Assembly (NCBI GenBank): GCA_009667805.1
Contig: CM019063.1
Coordinates: 84,657,877 to 84,721,876 of the forward strand
Length of the DNA stretch: 64,000 nt
Direction: 5' to 3'
Source: Leptobrachium leishanense
Taxonomy: Eukaryota > Chordata > Amphibia > Anura > Megophryidae
Shown: piece after piece, positions 20,807 through 31,560 of the stretch
How the letters are laid out: each line of letters opens with the position of its first letter
Numbering within the stretch: the stretch's first letter is position 1
Translations under genes and position numbers: made by a program
The notes under the pieces: model-generated
Told to the model about the DNA's origin: nothing
Seen by the model: only the letters and a program-made list of their open reading frames with translations
The model's database searches: none

Positions 20807-21711
20807 AAAAATTCCCATAAACACACTCCTAAACCTTGTGGACAGCCTTCCCAGAAGAGATGAAGCTGTTGTAGCTGCAAAGGGTGGACCGACGTCATAT
20901 TGAACCTTATGGATTAGGAATGGGATGTCACTTAAGTTCATATGCGAGTCAAGGCAGGTGAACGTATACTTTTGGCAATATAGTGTATATCAAGTGCTGA
21001 TCATAAAAGGCATACACTCACCGATATTGGAGCCTCACTCCGATTGGCTTTTTTATGTATGCAGGTAACACTGTTACAGCCAGTACAGCCTACTGCAGAC
21101 CGTCCACCCGATGGTGCATCAGGGTATAGGTGGAAGATGCACAAAAAATAGGGTTCCCTATCTTCGATTGATTATTGCATGAGATTGTGCACATGAGCAT
21201 AGTCACTTTAATTTGTGATATCCAATACAGGTAAAACATATTGAATCACATGTATTTATTTGCGCCACGGAGTATAAATATTTTTGTTCTGATAAGTGCA
21301 GAATTTTGTATTGTTTTTTTTATGGTTAAGACTCCATATCTGTGATCTATAGACATAAGTGCCGATTGAATACAAACCTTCTTTTTCTGTACTTGGTCAA
21401 ATAGTGACAGGATTGCGTAGAATAAGTCTTCCTATGCTGCTGTATACAATGCAACATATAATGCTGAAATAAATGTCTGTATTGTAACGACAGCCTTCCA
21501 GGATGTAACATCCTGTCTCCAGCATTTAAAAATGTACTGTCGTAAAGAAGAGTATATCAATATTACATTTTGTAATAAAACCTCTTACTGTGAATTAAAC
21601 CCAATGACATGTGACTGCCTGCATCCTCAGGGTTTGGACAAAATTCAGCTTTATTCCAGCTACACAGAAACCTATTATGATTAGTCTGGATTTTTTTTAT
21701 GCATCTTCGAA

Positions 21712-21718
21712 TATATAA
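21712..21718 (+). promoter_or_regulatory. TATA box of the avidin-like gene
   Basis: TATATAA lies 59 bp before the start codon at 21771. This predicts an RNA start near 21742 and a 5' leader of about 30 nt. The region 21300-21711 upstream has no recognised repeat. Confidence 0.5.
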
Positions 21719-21770
21719 GAGGAGCTGGAGATCTAGTCATTACTCATATTTTCAGAAGCGAACGCTGAAA

Positions 21771-21833
21771 ATGCATCTCTACAAAGTGCTAGCTCTGCTG
21801 CTGCTCTCTGTTTTTGTTCACGCTGATCGTGAG
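21771..21833 (+). CDS. Exon 1 of the avidin-like gene (signal peptide)
   Basis: Encodes 21 residues: Met, a basic/aromatic N-region, a run of Leu/Val, then VHA before a likely cleavage site and DRE. The donor GAG|GTAGGA is in phase 0. Confidence 0.75.
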
Positions 21834-24800
21834 GTAGGATAAATTATTATTCCAAGATTAAAATGTATGTTGTTTTCTTTCACTATAATGAATTGTACAG
21901 CTCTGTTTTCCCTACTAGGTCTGAGGTACCTGAAGCTTCATATACTTACGGGGTAACTTCATCCACTGGCCAGATGACTAAAGCTCAGGCTGCAACTCAC
22001 ACGAAGCGCATGTAGATTAATGGGACACATTTCCACCAAAAAATGAAATGTTCTTATTTTATGTTGCTGATATCTTACATGCACTTTGCTTTTCTCATGT
22101 ATGGTTATTTGAGTAAATATGTTACCTTATATGTGTCACTGGGTGCATCCAGATTGTCATATTTTGTGTTGTAAACTGCCCCCCCCCTCCATGTATCTTC
22201 GCAGCACTTGCTCCTAAGTGAGGGGAGTTACACATTGAATGGAGACTATAGGTCAGGTATCTCAAAAACGGACTCCTAAGGATTGCATGTGTGTAGGATG
22301 TATGCAGATGACTGTTAGAAGAACTCAGATCTCATTCAGCTGTCATCTCTTATCTCGGATAGACTAGAGCCAGTGTTTCTCAAACCTGTCCTCGGACTCT
22401 CAACCAGGCCAGATTTTGCAGATCACCTTGGGGGAAATGCAGACTGAATCCTGCAATCACTGAGCAGCAAATCATATCACCTGTGCTGTGCTTGAGCTAT
22501 CTGGCAAACCTGGCATGTCAGTGGGTCCTGAGGACAGGTTTGAGAAACACTGGACTAGACAACATAATAGTTCCCATGCAGCCTTGTCCAAACATTTCAT
22601 CCCCCACCCCACTGCCTCTTCATTACTCTTTTCGTTTATGTTTCCTGTAACATTTTGGTAAGTGTTGCATCATGCACATCCACAAAATGCAAAGAGGAGA
22701 TAAACATCTAACATTCCTTCTTATATGCAATTAATTCTAACAAAGTAAAAACCTGTAGCACGTGTCTTATAAAATGTTTATTTTGTAATGCACGAGTAAT
22801 CTAGTTACAGCTTATGTTCGTGGCAGTGTCCCTTTAAGGCCCATGTTCTCTATGATGGGTGTCTGAATTGCCCCTCTGAACCTGAATTTGAACATGATAC
22901 ATAGGAAATCTAGAATAAAACAATACGGGCTCTCTTAACTGCTTCATGCAAAAGCGCACGCGCAGCGCTATTTTTTTGCGCGCAGAGTTAAACGTTAACG
23001 CGTGTAAATTAACGCTGGTATTACAAGCCGAGCGCATTTTTTCATCCGTCAAAAAATAACGCGCGGAAAAAAGACGCGCAAAAGCAGAAATCGGTATGCA
23101 GACTGTTTTTTCGCGCGATTCAGCCAATCTGAATTAAGAACCACAATTGTCTCCCGTTCAGTTTTTGCTCCTGTCAAAATCAATATGAGTATATATGCTG
23201 CAGCAATAATAAAAACACGCACAACTTCTCAATTTTATTGTTTGGGTATGTGTAGAATGTGTAACTATACTTTGCTGCATTTTTTTTTTTTGGGCTGATG
23301 TATTTGGGTTCGGCCAGAACGTTCAGATTTGCCGTTAACACCAGCTTTTCAAAGACGTTAAAATTATGCACGCAAACGTTGTCCGTTAAAATTTGCGCAT
23401 AGATTGTATTACCATCTGCGCATTTTTTGCGCGGACATTGTAATACAACGTTCTGCGCAAAGGGTTTTTTCCCTCGTGTTAATGCGTTTTTGCGCACGCG
23501 TTAACGTTTGCGCGAAGCACTTAATAGAGCCCTACCTCTGTACCTTTTACAGCACATCCGAAAACACAAGGAGGAATACATTTATGGCCCTATCACCTCC
23601 TCAATGCTAGCGCTAGCTCTCACATAACTGAGCGTTAGCACTGGGTTAAAAGAGGTAATGGCGTTACACCCATTTTACCTCCCGATCGCTAAAAAAATCC
23701 CTTAGCCCATCGGAATTAGTGCTTTTTAACGTGAGTTTACTTTTCTTTGCTCCCTCTATGCTTACTCTTTGCGCTCCTCATATTAAGCAATCAGTGAATT
23801 GCGTTAGGATCACATAGTCCTAATGCTAATTACTAACCGCTGCGGCTAACTGAAAAGTTAGCTACAACTCAGCTTCTGCGGAATCCATTAGCAGCAGCTG
23901 AAAAGCCTCACAAAAATCAAATCTCACCACTCATCCCACGGCAAGAACGGCAGCCCGATCTTCCATTTCTGGCCGAAGGGAGCAGAGTGAGACTGGGGAA
24001 AAAAGTTCCCACTCTCCTGCGGCGAATTACTCCACAGACCTGCAGGATCTTGCGAGAGCGAGAACCTGCAGGTCATGTGACGTGGCAGCACAACCCTCAA
24101 CAGAGTCCTATGGACTCCAGGATTGGATCCTCGGGGCTGCGCGTTATTGCTGCCCCGAACATCCTGAAGGGTTAGTGGCCGTTACGGGGCAGGCTGCTGG
24201 ATTCAGCGAATGCCTTGTAATCTGCTTGTAAAACGGGGATGCTAAGGGGAAATTTGCAAATTAAATTTTTCCCCTTAGCATCCCTGTTTTAGCTCAGGGC
24301 ACATGATAGTGCCCCTAAAGTACAGACAATACCCACGATGACAATTTAAGTTAATATAAAAGATTATGATGGTGAGAGTTTGTTCCCCATGTGCTGCCAT
24401 CGACACACCCTTCCAACCGGCTGTGTGTGATTACGAATTTGTGATCTCGCGGAGGGCTCTGTGACCGGCACTGGCTTCCAGTAGCTGTTAATGTGTCCTG
24501 TATATTACAAGTCGAGCCTCCAGTAGAGCAGGTCACGCGTAATAGTGCCAGTAATAGGAAGCCACTTATGGTTGATGGCTTTGCGCTGCGATTTTCGTTT
24601 AGCCACTTTCTAGAAAAAAGGGTCAGCCCTAGATTATAGATGTTTGATGCAAGAAATTATTTGCACGTCAGGTCTAAAACATGTAGGGCTCTATCACCTC
24701 CTTAAAGCTAACGCCAAACATGAATCACCTCCCGATCACTAACGGGTTAAAAAAACATTTTCGATACCTCATCAGTGCAGTAATTAGCGTTAGGACTATG

Positions 24801-27800
24801 CGCTCCCTATGCTTAACAAGGGGAGCGCAAAGTGTAAGCACAGAGTAATTAGCGTTAAGATCACAAGGTCCTAACGCTAATTACAAAGGGCTGTCGCCAA
24901 CTAAAAATGTTTTCTACAGCTCAGAGCTGCTGCGGAATCAGTTAGCAGTAGCTGAACCCTCTCAAAAAAAAACAAATACTCACCTCTTATCCTGCGGCGA
25001 GAACGGCAGTCTCCCTCCACGATCACTCCGCCGACCTGCAGGATCTCGCGAGGGGCAAGATCCTGCTGGTCATGTGATCCGGCAGCAGAAGCCTCCATGG
25101 AGTCCTATGGACTCCATGAGGGGAAGCTTGGATCGGTGCATTAGCGCTGCCCCGAGTAACCAGGACCCTGCTGCCTGCTAAGAGGCAGGCTGCCGAACTC
25201 ATTGCCTGCCCCTTAAGCTACAGGTAAAACACGGGCCCTAGGGGGCGATTAGACAATGCTAATTTTTCACGTTAGCATCCCTGTTTAAGCTGTAGGCAGC
25301 TGATAGGGCCTGTAAAGTCAGTTGCTTCAAGTTCAAATAAATTCAAGTTGCTTGTTTCACTCTCCTACAGTGTAGTTGCTGTGGAACATTTCAAGGCATG
25401 GATACCAATACTACCATGAACATTGAACGTAACCCCGACGGATCCTTGTCTGGGGAGTACATTCCAGAAGGTACATCATCTGACCCGAATCCTGGTAAAA
25501 ATCTCTTCAAAGGAAGATGCGAAAAGGATGATAACTGTGAACAAGCGGTTGGTTTTATTAGGCGTAGTAACGGTAAGGTCAAAGTATCAATATGTTTTCA
25601 GTAATAATGCTCAGAGAATTTATATTATTTGTTATAGATAGATTCCCCTGACATCTTTTACTTGTCCTTTTCTTCCCTTATCATTCGGGCTCTCTTGTGA
25701 GGATTCACAATATACAGGTATACTTATGGTCACATTGCAGGGGGAAGACTGCGGGCATCTCCCTCCTGATGTAAATGCATGCGCGTTACTTACCAGCAAT
25801 CTCTGTACCGACACATGATTTTCCCACTATATGGTTTAGGTAACTTCTGATTTATTCCAGGGTCAATGTTTGTCATCTGAGACTGATAAATACATGCATT
25901 TAGATCAGGAGGGAAAAAGCATGCAGACTTTTTCTTTAAAATATGAAACACTTGCTAAAAGGAAAGCCATAACTAATGCAGATTAGGAAAACGCTCGATT
26001 TGACTCTCTGAACTAATTTAGGATTTCAGTTTAATTCCTTTTTTGGAAATTATTAAAAAATGAAAAAGCAGCATTTTTCTGGTATCATATTAACACTGGA
26101 TTGAAATAACACATGTATATTTGGCATCTAGCATGTCTGTTTAAAAATAATGTGAAGTTGAAAGAGTTTGATTCATTCTTTTCAGGGGGTTGGATGGCAT
26201 CAGGGTGAACGTGAGCAGGAACATGTGGGAATGCAGTTCCCTCCACTATTTTCTCAGAGAGAACGGAGTTCCCTTTCGGCCAATACATGGAGAAGCTCTT
26301 ATTAGCTTCCGATCATATGATTCTTTATTAGGTCACCCAAAATATGATTTTTATTATAGTTATCATAAGAATTCCCTAAAAAACAGTCTATGTTTATGTG
26401 TAAACATTGTTAATATAATTGCATGTGGAGTGATGGGATAAATACAGTATGTCTGGTTAATTGAGGAGCAGAAATCTTATAGGGTTATTCAAAGAGAGCC
26501 GAAAATCAGCGTTCGGTTACCTTTCTTGGCCATTCGGCTATCCAGAGATCAGGCAATTCGCCAAATCTTGGCGACTTGCCTGCAACATACGGTGCCTGGT
26601 CGAGGGCAGTGAATCCCCATAGAGAAGCAATGCTTCGGCTATTCAGAGAACAAAAACCAGCTGAGAAAGGTTCCCTAAATGCCCTATCATTCGGTGGTTC
26701 AATTCGGCAGGTTTATTCAGGCGAATCCCATAGGCTTCAATGTTAAAAATATTCCAGTTTTAATTCAATATCTAATAAACCGTTGATTATAAAATTCTGC
26801 AGTAAAGAGTCTCTTTATTTATAGATTTTGTAGGATATTTTAAGCATTTTTCGGGATTTTTTCTTTAAAAAAAAATCCGATTTTTTAAAAAAAAGATTTT
26901 ATAACTTTACTTATTTTTTCTGTAACAGCCCTTTTTATTATCATTCCCTGGACCTCATATGTAAATTTCAGACTTTTTCGCTCAGTAGTTTCTTTGCAAA
27001 CAGCGTTTCACTTTTCAAACAGTCAAGTGAACTGTTTTTCTAATTTATTCACTGCATTCTTCTGCGGTGTCGGCTGCGCTGCGTGTGATCGGCTCCTGCT
27101 TGGGTTTTTCTGGCATTTTCGGCGGGTTAATCCAGATGTTTTTCCGGGTTTCGGTGTGCGTTCGCCATCGTTTTGCAGTGAGTTTGCAGCGGCTTTTCCC
27201 TGCTGTACGACGGCCCTGTGGTGCTTGCTGAATACACCGCAGGGTCGCCGAAATGGGATCGCCAAATCGAACCGAATTGAAGAGAATGAAAAGTCAACGA
27301 ACGTGCGGTGGCTTTTCGATTCTCTTTGAATAACCCTGTTAGAGTTCCCTTGCTCATATTTTAGGACCAGGCCCCAGGGTGGTACAATATTATTGTACTG
27401 TTCATCCCTCTAACCTTTAAGCCTAGAGAGTCTATTTGTAAACAAAACAAAACGTTCTCTGTCTAGGAAGATAAATCAGTTTATGTAACTACTTTATCAT
27501 CTATTATGTAACTTTATTTCACTTCTTTTGGTTAAGGGACTAATATATCATCTGATATATCTAATCATACAACTATGATATAAACAGTTGTTTGTCCTTT
27601 TGTCATTGGTTCGTATTCTGTTCCAGCAGTCATGCACAGATTCTTACATCCTGTCAATTATTGGTAATCGTTGGTATGCCGTACATGCTCAACTGTTTGT
27701 AGTAATATTCCAAAAATAAAACCTGTCACTGTTCTCATTGTCATCACTGCAGGAGAAATAGCATTCCTAAAACTACAAGTTGAGACAAAGGAAGAGAAAA

Positions 27801-30800
27801 ATATAATTGTCAGATTGTTTATACTCCTGTTCGACTCTAAGGATATTCCTGTCAAGGGGTGTCCAAGGTACGTGAAAATTTAGTTTCAATAAAATGATTT
27901 ATTTTATAGAACAGAAAGCCGAAAGATAGGTGCTATAGATGGAAGAATCCTTTTAATCTTCTACTGAAGGGGTTATTCAAAGAGAGCTGAATTGGTCACC
28001 AAATTGCACGGTGAATTTCACTGTACGGAGAAATTTCATGGCAATTGAGCTATTCAAAAAGCTGTCAATTCGCCAAATATTGGTGAGTTTCCAGTGAAAT
28101 ACGGTACAATTCGGCAGCAGTGAAATTCTTCAGAGAAATAATGGTTAATCTATTCGGAGAGCGGCGAACAGCAGGAAAAAGTTGTCGGAATGCCCAGATT
28201 TTCAGTAGTTTCATTCGACAGGTTTAAACAGGCGAATCCCATAGGTTTCAATGTAAAAAAAAATTCCCTGTTTTATTAATTTGTTTTTTTCAACCATTTA
28301 TTCTTTTCATTTGCAGCAAAAAGTCTCCTTAATAATTAAATTTTTAAATGTTTAGCACGATGACGTCAGTTCTGGAGTTAACCCCTACAGGGTTATTCAA
28401 AGAGAATCAAAAAGTCACCACATGTTCAGTGACTTTGTTCTCTTCAATTCGGTGCAATGTGGCGATCCCATTTCGGCGACCCTGTGGTGTATTCAGCAAG
28501 CACCACAGGGCTATTGTAGTGCAGTGAAAAGCCGCCGAACACTCACCGCAAAACCTGGCGAATGCACACCGAAAACCCACAAAAACATCTGGATTAACCC
28601 CGCTGAACACGTCGAAGAGACCTGAGCAGCCGCCGATCAGAGCGCATAGCAGCTGCCGGAAAAACCCGACACCACAGACGAATGGAGTGAAAAAAAAAAC
28701 TATACGCTTGAATGTTTGAAAAGTGAAACTCTGTTTGCTAAGAAACTATAGAACGAAAATGTCTGAAATTTACATATGAGGTTCAATGAATGATGATAAA
28801 AAGGGCAGTTACAGGAAAAAAAAAAAGATTTAAAAAAAACGGGAATTTTTTTTACAACAAATACTGAAAAATGCCTAGAAGAACCTAAAAAAAAATCTAA
28901 ACCTAAAAAAAAAAAAAAAAGAAGAATAAAGAGACTTTTTTCTGCAGAATAAAATAAAAAGTGGTTTATTAGAAATTGGATTAAAATGGGAATATTTTTA
29001 ACATTAAAGCCTAAGGATTCGCCTGAATAAATCTGCCGCATGAAACCACCGAATGGCAGGGCATTTCGGCAACTTTTCACTGCTGTTTTGTGTTCTCTGA
29101 ATAGACGAAGCATTGCTTCTCTATGGGGTATTTCACTGCCCTGGAATAGGCACCGAATGTGCAGGCAATTCGCCAACATTTGCCGAATTGCCTGCTCTCT
29201 GGATAGCGGAATAGCCAAGAAAGGTAACCGAACGCTGAATTTCAGCGTTCGGTTCCCTTTCGGCAGCCATTCGGATCTCTTTGAATAACCCTGTCTGCTC
29301 TCTGAATAGCTGAATGGGCAGGAAAGGTACCCGTACGCTGATTTTCCACGTTCAGTTACCTTTTGGCCCCAATTTGGAGCTCTTTGAATAACCCTGCTAG
29401 CCGCCACCAATGGTTGAGAAAGGGGGTTCCAATGAACCCCCTATCTCCTGATCCGTGGCAGCTATGTTTGGTATCATTAGAACGGCCAGAGCATGGCCTT
29501 TCCAATGATACCAAACCATGTTAACAGTAAAGAAAAAAAAATGAAAATAAAAAAATAATAATAAAAAATAAACTTTTTTTGTTTTATTAATGCAGCAATA
29601 TTGTTCCCATTTCAATTATAATGTGAAAAATGATGCTGCACTAACGATTTTTCTATGGGGTGCGTTTGTTAAACATCACGTAATTTTCCCCAAAAAAAAT
29701 GTAACAAGTCCCCATTTCTAATTTTTTTAACAAGCGCAACTCATAGAGAATATAACTGCAAAGACTCGCATGATAAAAGGAGAAAAACACTTTACGAGCT
29801 GTAAATTATTGAAAATTCTAATTTTATGGTATTTTTTTGTTATAATATTCAGGCAGGACATGACATTTACATATAAACATGATATATTATAAATCTGCTG
29901 AGTCTGCCGGAAAGAACGATATATAATATGTCTGGGTCATATAATAAAACGTGGCTTCAAAACGCGTTTAAACATGATGAGCAAAAGCGGTAAAAATTAG
30001 CTCAGCACACAGGCTTTAAAATGGCTCAGCAGTGAAAGGGTTAATGATGAGAAAATCTGTATATAATATGTGTGGGTACAGTAAATGAGTAAAAGGAAAA
30101 TTTGACCTAAACAAACAGATCAGAAATGTAAAAACAGCAGCGGGCACTTTCGGACAGAGTTTCGAAAAACCGCCCAGTCACTAAGGGGTTAATTAATTTT
30201 AAAGTAAGAAATATTTGAGCTAATACCCTTTGTATTTCTTACTGTAAATAACCTATTTAGGCCAGTAGATGGCGCCGTCTACTGCCAAATTGAGTTACAG
30301 AGGTTTGAGCGACTGGTCTGTTTTCTTTTTTTTTTTTCCTGCATCGGCTGCATGATATTTCAGAGCTTTCAGCAGCTGATTTTACAGTTTTAGCTCTCTG
30401 AGCATTATGCCCACAGGGCTAAAACTTTGGAGGCACATTCTGCAGCCCAAAAGCAAACGAAATTCATTTGCAGCAAACAAATTTCATTAGCTTTTGGGCT
30501 GCAGATAACCATATCGAGATATCTTGATATCCGGGCACCGGATGGTACCTTTTTGAAGACTGAGATATCTCCATTAGTAGTGAAGGGATTAAAAGTTGCT
30601 TGGGTTTGTTTTGTTTTTTACCCCTGTTCGGCGGCTGCCCGTTTTATTTCGGTGGCTGATCGGAGACGTTAAGTGGTCTGTTCTGCGGCTTATTGGCTGC
30701 ATTCAGCGGTGTTCGGATCTTCACCTGCGTTCGACTGGTTAATCACAGCAGGGTCAGCGAATTAATGGTGCCGAAGGAGAGAGCATCGAAATTTCACTGA

Positions 30801-31138
30801 AATTTCGGCGCTCTCTGAATAACCCCCTCAAGTGTATTATATGTAATTTGCTGTGGAATAGTACAGTAAGCTGCTTCTTACTTAAGAATAACTTGATACA
30901 CCTAGATTCCGAACCCGGTGTAAACTTAACCAGAGCTCTGCTAAGCCTTGCGACTCCAAATACATTAATGGCTCTAGGACGTTTACACCGGGCTTAGAAT
31001 CTAACCCAAAGTAGTTTATAGAGTATTACACCAGATCATATTATCTTGTATTATTATGTAACTTTTTGTTTATTTTTTCATGTCTTGTTTTCTAGAATGA
31101 AATGCCTGATACTTATCCTTGCTGCACAATTGAGTTGA
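21771..31138 (+). CDS. Avidin-family secreted protein, divergent, four exons (spliced extent)
   Basis: Exons 21771-21833, 25371-25572, 27753-27867 and 31096-31138 join in phases 0, 1 and 2 to a 140-residue protein ending TGA. Residues 1-18 form a signal peptide (MHLYKVLALLLLSVFVHA). The mature part aligns with chicken avidin almost without gaps. Shared features are the leading CS, the Gly-x-aromatic of strand 1, an N-x-T sequon at the avidin glycosylation position (NTT), PDGSLSGEYI against avidin SRGEFTGTYI with the biotin-contact Tyr kept, a GF pair, and a hydrophobic strand LFIL at the MWLL position. The tryptophans equivalent to W70, W97 and W110, the Asn118 position and the Cys83 partner are not conserved, and extra cysteines appear. 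Introns hold only MITEs. Biotin binding is doubtful. The spliced model is inferred from sequence alone. Confidence 0.72.
22371..22552. mobile_element. 182-bp hAT-type MITE in intron 1
   Basis: Inverted ends CAGTGTTTCTCAAACC and GGTTTGAGAAACACTG, flanked by near-identical 8-bp repeats GACTAGAG / GACTAGAC. The CAGTGTTTCTCAAAC end is typical of hAT MITEs. Confidence 0.85.
22926..23532. mobile_element. 607-bp TA-flanked MITE in intron 1
   Basis: Ends CGGGCTCTCTTAACTGCTTC and, on the other strand, GGGCTCTATTAAGTGCTTC; TA flanks both sides (22924-22925, 23533-23534). The interior is rich in GCGCA and TTAACG motifs. Confidence 0.7.
23585..25310 (+). repeat. Two diverged direct copies of a 0.65-0.75-kb repeat in intron 1
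   Basis: Copies at about 23585-24320 and 24686-25310 share, in order, CTATCACCTCC, CCTCCCGATC, GATCACA(A)(T)AGTCCTAA(T/C)GCTAATTA, CTGCGGAATC, GGC(A/G)AGAACGGCAG, ACCTGCAGGATCT and GAGTCCTATGGACTCCA. A piece of the same family is at 2640-2760. The spacer 24320-24686 holds no recognised feature. Confidence 0.65.
25371..25572 (+). CDS. Exon 2 of the avidin-like gene
   Basis: The acceptor TCTCCTACAG precedes TGTAGTTGC (CSCC), and the donor AACG|GTAAGG gives phase 1. It encodes strands 1-3 of the avidin fold including the NTT sequon and GEYI. Spacing from CS to GF is 62 residues against 63 in chicken avidin. Confidence 0.75.
26480..27338. mobile_element. CAGGG-type MITE in intron 2
   Basis: 859 bp with ends TAGGGTTATTCAAAGAGAG and CTCTTTGAATAACCCTG, flanked by TTA (26477-26479, 27339-27341). 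The interior has the family landmarks AATATCTAATAAACCG, CTGCAGTAAAGAGTC and CCTTTTTATTATCATTC. Confidence 0.85.
27753..27867 (+). CDS. Exon 3 of the avidin-like gene
   Basis: A pyrimidine-rich acceptor ending CACTGCAG and the donor CCAAG|GTACGT. It enters in phase 1 and leaves in phase 2. It encodes IAFLKLQVETKEEK... to KDIPVKGCP, 36 residues where avidin has 37, with hydrophobic strands in register. Confidence 0.7.
27969..28384. repeat. Left part of a CAGGG-type MITE joined to a TTAACCC fragment
   Basis: Starts GGGGTTATTCAAAGAGAG and keeps the GCGAATCCCATAGGTTTCAA and AAAAAGTCTCC landmarks. After about 28355 it switches to CACGATGACGTCAGTTCTGG, a piece of the TTAACCC family. Confidence 0.6.
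28388..29396. mobile_element. CAGGG-type MITE in intron 3, with duplicated right end
   Basis: Ends CAGGGTTATTCAAAGAGAA and CTCTTTGAATAACCCTG, flanked by CTA (28385-28387, 29397-29399). The right terminus occurs twice (ending 29293 and 29396), each preceded by a foldback such as GTAACCGAACGCTG with CAGCGTTCGGTT. It is inserted in a TTAACCC-family element. Confidence 0.85.
29397..30193 (+). repeat. TTAACCC-family element, right part
   Basis: Follows the CAGGG MITE and carries GCCGCCACCAATGG, GAACGGCCAGAGCATGGCC, GCAGCAATATTGTTCCC and two end-like segments, AGCAGTGAAAGGGTTAA (near 30042) and CAGTCACTAAGGGGTTAA (near 30191). The left part of this element lies before the MITE at 28355-28387. Confidence 0.65.
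30194..30836. repeat. Unclassified intron 3 sequence with a hairpin and a CAGGG-type end
   Basis: Contains a strong inverted repeat (arms 30440-30470 and 30478-30504, core CTGCAGCCCAAAAGC) and ends in GCTCTCTGAATAACCCCC, a CAGGG-family terminus without a clear partner. Nothing was recognised at 30840-31095 before exon 4. Confidence 0.45.
31096..31138 (+). CDS. Exon 4 of the avidin-like gene
   Basis: The acceptor TTGTTTTCTAG is followed by one base completing an Arg codon, then MKCLILILAAQLS and TGA. It takes the place of the last avidin strand (VGINIFTRL). The intact join depends on the phase-2 junction. Confidence 0.65.
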
Positions 31139-31183
31139 TTCACGGTCGCCACAAATCAGATGTTTAACTGACCGAAGCAGATT

Positions 31184-31219
31184 AATAAACATTCATACAC
31201 ACGACAGTGTATTAATAAA
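31184..31219 (+). terminator. Polyadenylation signals of the avidin-like gene
   Basis: AATAAA at 31184-31189 and again at 31214-31219, 46 and 76 nt after the stop codon. Confidence 0.6.
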
Positions 31220-31560
31220 AGGATTGCAAACTTATAAAGCGTCTGTGATTTTACTGATAAACACAAAGGCTTGTGATGAAAACAATAAAGGTCTAGAGCA
31301 AGGGTGGCCAACCCAAGGTGAACCATGTGCCATTTTTTATATATGAACCTGTACGTGCCACTTCATCTTAAATTAACCCAATCCCCCCCTCCACGGTTGC
31401 CAGGAATTATACAAAAATTATGTAACTATGTATACCTCAAATAAAACAATACTGAAAATAAAAATACTGCTAAACAGAAACTGACGCAACAGAACAAAAT
31501 TAATCATTCAAGAACTAGTATAATTAAAATACAAATTACTTGCAAAGAAAGAAATATATT
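31220..31560. other. No recognised gene
   Basis: A/T-rich. A CAAGGGTGGCCAACCCA segment near 31299 looks like a hAT-type end, but no partner was found. Confidence 0.3.

Larger units (their letters stand above)
8442..20985 (+). mobile_element. Tc1-like DNA transposon interrupted by other elements
   Basis: Terminal inverted repeats CACTATATTGCCAAACGTAT (8442 on) and the complement of ACTTTTGGCAATATAGTG (ending 20985) are flanked by TA at 8440-8441 and 20986-20987. Removing the gypsy array and one target copy leaves about 1.4 kb, typical for Tc1. A 167-bp hAT MITE lies between the left terminus and the transposase. The split transposase is annotated separately. Confidence 0.92.
7150..21300. mobile_element. 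Outer foldback element hosting the nested stack
   Basis: Long inverted repeats face each other across the stack. The left arm at 7150-7188 and 7732-7830 (GTGGCGCAAATAAATA, then CATGTGATTCAATATG, ATATCACAAATTAAAGTGAC) matches the reverse complement of 21160-21300. The left arm is split by a separate MITE. Inside lie a TTAA MITE and a Tc1 element that itself carries the gypsy array. With the insertions removed this is a small non-autonomous element of unknown superfamily. It ends about 400 bp upstream of the TATA box of the avidin-like gene. Confidence 0.7.

Noticed and set aside
25859..25985. Alternative exon 3 of the avidin-like gene starting GGTCAATGT (GQC...)
   Set aside because: The GQC resembles avidin, but joining from the good donor at 25572 gives a stop, the in-phase donor needed is weak, and no donor follows it. 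The 27753 exon fits phase, length and hydrophobic pattern better.
26190..26441. Frame beginning LDGIRVNVSRNMWECSS after an acceptor-like TTTTCAG
   Set aside because: From the exon 2 phase it reaches a stop within eight codons, and no similarity to the avidin fold was found.
28700..29410. 236-residue - strand frame
   Set aside because: It lies wholly in a CAGGG MITE and includes poly-Phe/Leu stretches from A/T runs; other copies of the MITE do not keep it open.
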